Of a stretch of 64,000 nt of DNA, positions 63,970-64,000 are shown in pieces (the first letter of the stretch is position 1; every line of letters begins with the position of its first letter). Both the position numbers and the translations under genes were made by a program. The notes under the pieces are model-generated. The model did not search any database. It saw nothing but the letters and a program-made list of their open reading frames with translations, and was not told where the DNA came from. The stretch comes from Saprospiraceae bacterium UBA7328 (GTDB lineage: Bacteria; Bacteroidota; Bacteroidia; Chitinophagales; Saprospiraceae), in assembly GCA_002471345.1 (NCBI GenBank), contig DKPS01000111.1, positions 41,645 to 105,644 on the forward strand, given 5' to 3'.

Positions 63970-64000
63970 TTAATTATTCTGAAGACTTACGTTACTTAAG

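Noticed and set aside
1..64000. CRISPR arrays, tRNA or rRNA genes, transposases, phage genes
   Set aside because: No regular spaced repeats, cloverleaf sequences, rRNA segments or mobile-element proteins were recognised in reading the window; a tRNA scan was not possible here.

Overview
The window looks like a stretch of ordinary chromosome from an AT-rich member of the phylum Bacteroidota. The best phylum markers are a GldB-type gliding lipoprotein, a DUF4270 lipoprotein next to a short glycogen/starch-synthase-like protein, a DUF4290 gene beside murA, a three-gene succinate dehydrogenase with a single cytochrome b subunit, an RNase R, and several promoter elements of the TAnnTTTG type. A mevalonate-kinase-like gene and an H-NOX gene would fit a Saprospiria-like or Cytophaga-like lineage, but the class is an inference. 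No phage, transposase, CRISPR array, rRNA or tRNA was recognised.

Layout. 1-9 kb: MscS channel, recX, fructose-1,6-bisphosphatase, a beta-CASP metallo-hydrolase, an M16 peptidase, a saccharopine-dehydrogenase-like enzyme and recQ. 8.7-9.9 kb: a decayed DUF763 gene. 10-19 kb: a secreted DUF6503-like protein, gltB-gltD (glutamate synthase), a YHYH-domain lipoprotein and a small secreted partner. 19-26 kb: a MoeB/ThiF-rhodanese enzyme, a membrane-anchored class III cyclase, a fatty-acid/sterol hydroxylase, a decayed CDGSH iron-sulfur gene, a VOC protein, a PhoX-type phosphatase, a CrcB fluoride channel and a WecA-type transferase. 26-39 kb: mevalonate-kinase-like gene, galE, a glycosyltransferase, folB, a polyprenyl synthetase, then a leftward cluster (glycogen-synthase-like, DUF4270, glmS, DUF4290, murA) that feeds amino-sugar and peptidoglycan synthesis, then rnr. 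39-47 kb: an S4 RNA-binding protein, sdhCAB, a Gfo/Idh/MocA oxidoreductase, an AlkD-like repair protein, an Smr protein and gldB. 47-55 kb: a TMEM220-like protein, a large UvrD-type helicase-nuclease, a GH13 sucrose-phosphorylase-like enzyme, a class-A-beta-lactamase-like lipoprotein, a TauE/SafE transporter and mscL. 55.4-56.9 kb: a graveyard holding the tail of a GT2 glycosyltransferase and a broken PAS histidine kinase directly downstream of an intact H-NOX sensor. 57-64 kb: aconitase, a glutamate-cysteine-ligase-like protein fused to two CBS domains, a small lipoprotein pair and an MFS transporter.

Genes that work together: aconitase, sdhCAB and gltBD cover TCA-cycle and nitrogen assimilation steps; glmS, murA, the WecA-like transferase, galE and the polyprenyl synthetase supply envelope precursors; MscS and MscL handle osmotic shock. 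Coding is dense, yet four recognisable pseudogenes (DUF763, CDGSH, GT2, H-NOX-associated kinase) lie in the few wide gaps. That concentration of recent gene decay, and the orphaned H-NOX sensor in particular, is the most interesting signal. I did not find a convincing wholly new system.
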